Source of the DNA: Nitrososphaerota archaeon
GTDB lineage: Archaea; Thermoproteota; Nitrososphaeria; Nitrososphaerales; Nitrososphaeraceae
Assembly (NCBI GenBank): GCA_005877345.1
Contig: VBPR01000208.1
Span: 1 to 10,654 of the forward strand
Length of the DNA stretch: 10,654 nt
Reading direction: 5' to 3'
Translations under genes and position numbers: made by a program
Notes under the pieces: generated by a model
What the model was told of the DNA's origin: nothing
The model's input: only the letters and a program-made list of their open reading frames with translations
Database searches by the model: none
In this document: in pieces, positions 9,921-10,654 of the stretch
How positions within the stretch are numbered: position 1 is the first letter of the stretch
Layout of the letters: every line of letters starts with the position of its first letter

Positions 9921-10654
9921 ATGGCAATAATAACTAAAACGGCGCTCTTGGCTTCACTTTCCATAATACTTCTCACTAACTCAACAACTCCGATGGTGAA
10001 ACCAATTGATGTATTCGCGGAAGCAGATGATTCTGTTGACGCTGCTGCTCAGGTCTATATCTCAGATGATAATAGCGACAACAATAATGGCGGAGGCGCC
10101 GCTGCGGCTGACTCGACAACTGTGAACAACGATGAAGAGAAGAAAACAGGCTGGTCTGATATTGAATATCTTAGTGATGCAGACAATAACACGATGGTGG
10201 ATTACAAAAACCTCTTTGGTTTGAATATAGGCAAAGTCTATAATCCTAACTTTGTCGAGAATGCTGACTGGTTCCTTAGCAGCAGCAACTATGAAGACCA
10301 TGTAGATTACTATCTGATACCATACAACTACAATTGGCACTTTTACTCTGACATATCTGCACCTTGGTATGGCTGTGAAGCTCAGAGTAAGGCGATGCTT
10401 GTGACCGCTAAAAAATACAATGAAACAGGGGATTCCAAATACCTAGAATTTTCCAAAAAAGTATTCAAGGGCTTAAATTCTCATGTTCTAAATAAGGGTG
10501 GCTGGCTTTTGGGAGTGGTGGCTGCAAATAACAATGTCAAAATACTGAACAGTCAGCTGTTTTGCGTTGCGAACCTGATGACTTACTACGAATATACCGG
10601 GGACGAGCGAGCGTTGACACTATTCAAAAAGGGTGTAGATGTAGTCAAGAAAAA
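9921..10654 (+). CDS. Secreted D-glucuronyl C5-epimerase-like protein (partial)
   Basis: The first 244 residues of an exported protein that runs off the right edge. Residues 1-33 are a signal peptide (LLASLSIILLT core, cleavage after VFA). A low-complexity Asp/Asn/Gly/Ala linker follows (about 36-75). From about 125 the sequence matches the C-terminal domain of D-glucuronyl C5-epimerases, an alpha/alpha barrel: YYLIPYNYNWHFYSDISAPW, then YGCEAQSKAMLVTAKKYNET with GDSKYLEFSKK, GGWLLGVV, and ILNSQLFCVANLMTYYEYTG with DERALTLFKKGVDVVKK. These enzymes invert C5 of uronic acids within polysaccharides, so a role in maturing an extracellular polysaccharide or surface glycan is plausible; catalytic residues cannot be judged on the partial sequence. 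GGAAG eight bases before the ATG may serve as a ribosome binding site. Repeat C is the probable promoter region. Confidence 0.8.
   Translation, partial: MAIITKTALLASLSIILLTNSTTPMVKPIDVFAEADDSVDAAAQVYISDDNSDNNNGGGAAAADSTTVNNDEEKKTGWSDIEYLSDADNNTMVDYKNLFGLNIGKVYNPNFVENADWFLSSSNYEDHVDYYLIPYNYNWHFYSDISAPWYGCEAQSKAMLVTAKKYNETGDSKYLEFSKKVFKGLNSHVLNKGGWLLGVVAANNNVKILNSQLFCVANLMTYYEYTGDERALTLFKKGVDVVKK

Noticed and set aside
10062..10340. Minus-strand open frame of 92 codons with hydrophobic character
   Set aside because: It is antisense to the C5-epimerase-like gene and reflects the Asp/Asn-rich linker read in reverse.
1..10654. CRISPR array, tRNA, rRNA or insertion-sequence transposase
   Set aside because: No regularly spaced repeat-spacer pattern, no tRNA-like TTCGAATC arm in a cloverleaf context, and no DDE, HUH or serine-recombinase motif could be found in any translated frame I examined.

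Overview
The window looks like accessory chromosome of an ammonia-oxidising archaeon of the Nitrososphaerota (Thaumarchaeota), probably near Nitrososphaera or Nitrosocosmicus. This is inferred. The sequence is AT-rich, and several genes have an archaeal TATA-like box 25-31 bases before the start codon, as in leaderless archaeal transcripts. It has many small exported proteins with Asn/Ser/Thr-rich linkers, and helix-turn-helix (HTH) and zinc-ribbon proteins of a type I associate with this group. No rRNA, tRNA, CRISPR array or recognisable transposase is present.

Layout. 1-80: start of a minus-strand gene running off the left edge, preceded by long repeat A. 295-2290, minus strand: a row of decayed genes. 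It holds an HTH/helical/zinc-ribbon gene broken by in-frame stops and a frameshift, a small overlapping ORF pair (copy 1), an intact divergent winged-helix gene (1380-1619, plus), a hydrophobic mini-ORF, a DUF488-family gene with two in-frame TAA codons, and a membrane-tail fragment with an in-frame TGA. 2447-2860: a stand-alone CheY-like receiver behind a tandem repeat. 3095-4642: three small exported or membrane-anchored proteins separated by gene-poor DNA. 4835-5861: a long hairpin, copy 2 of the small ORF module, a two-helix membrane protein, long repeat B and a second mini-ORF. 6067-9558: a secreted Cys-containing protein, two HTH paralogues (one with a frameshifted tail), an FxLYD-type exported protein, another small exported protein, and copy 3 of the small ORF pair. 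9683-10654: long repeat C, then the start of a secreted D-glucuronyl C5-epimerase-like protein running off the right edge.

How it fits together. The most striking pattern is reuse of sequence. A promoter-like repeat of about 150 bases occurs three times, each time pointing at a different downstream gene; two copies share a 50-base identical block. A promoter plus a small ORF pair occurs three times, and two of these stand just upstream of an HTH/helical gene. That HTH/helical family has three members here in different states of decay. I read the region as repeatedly duplicated and decaying lineage-specific cassettes mixed with cell-surface genes. The biochemical role of the cassette is unknown.
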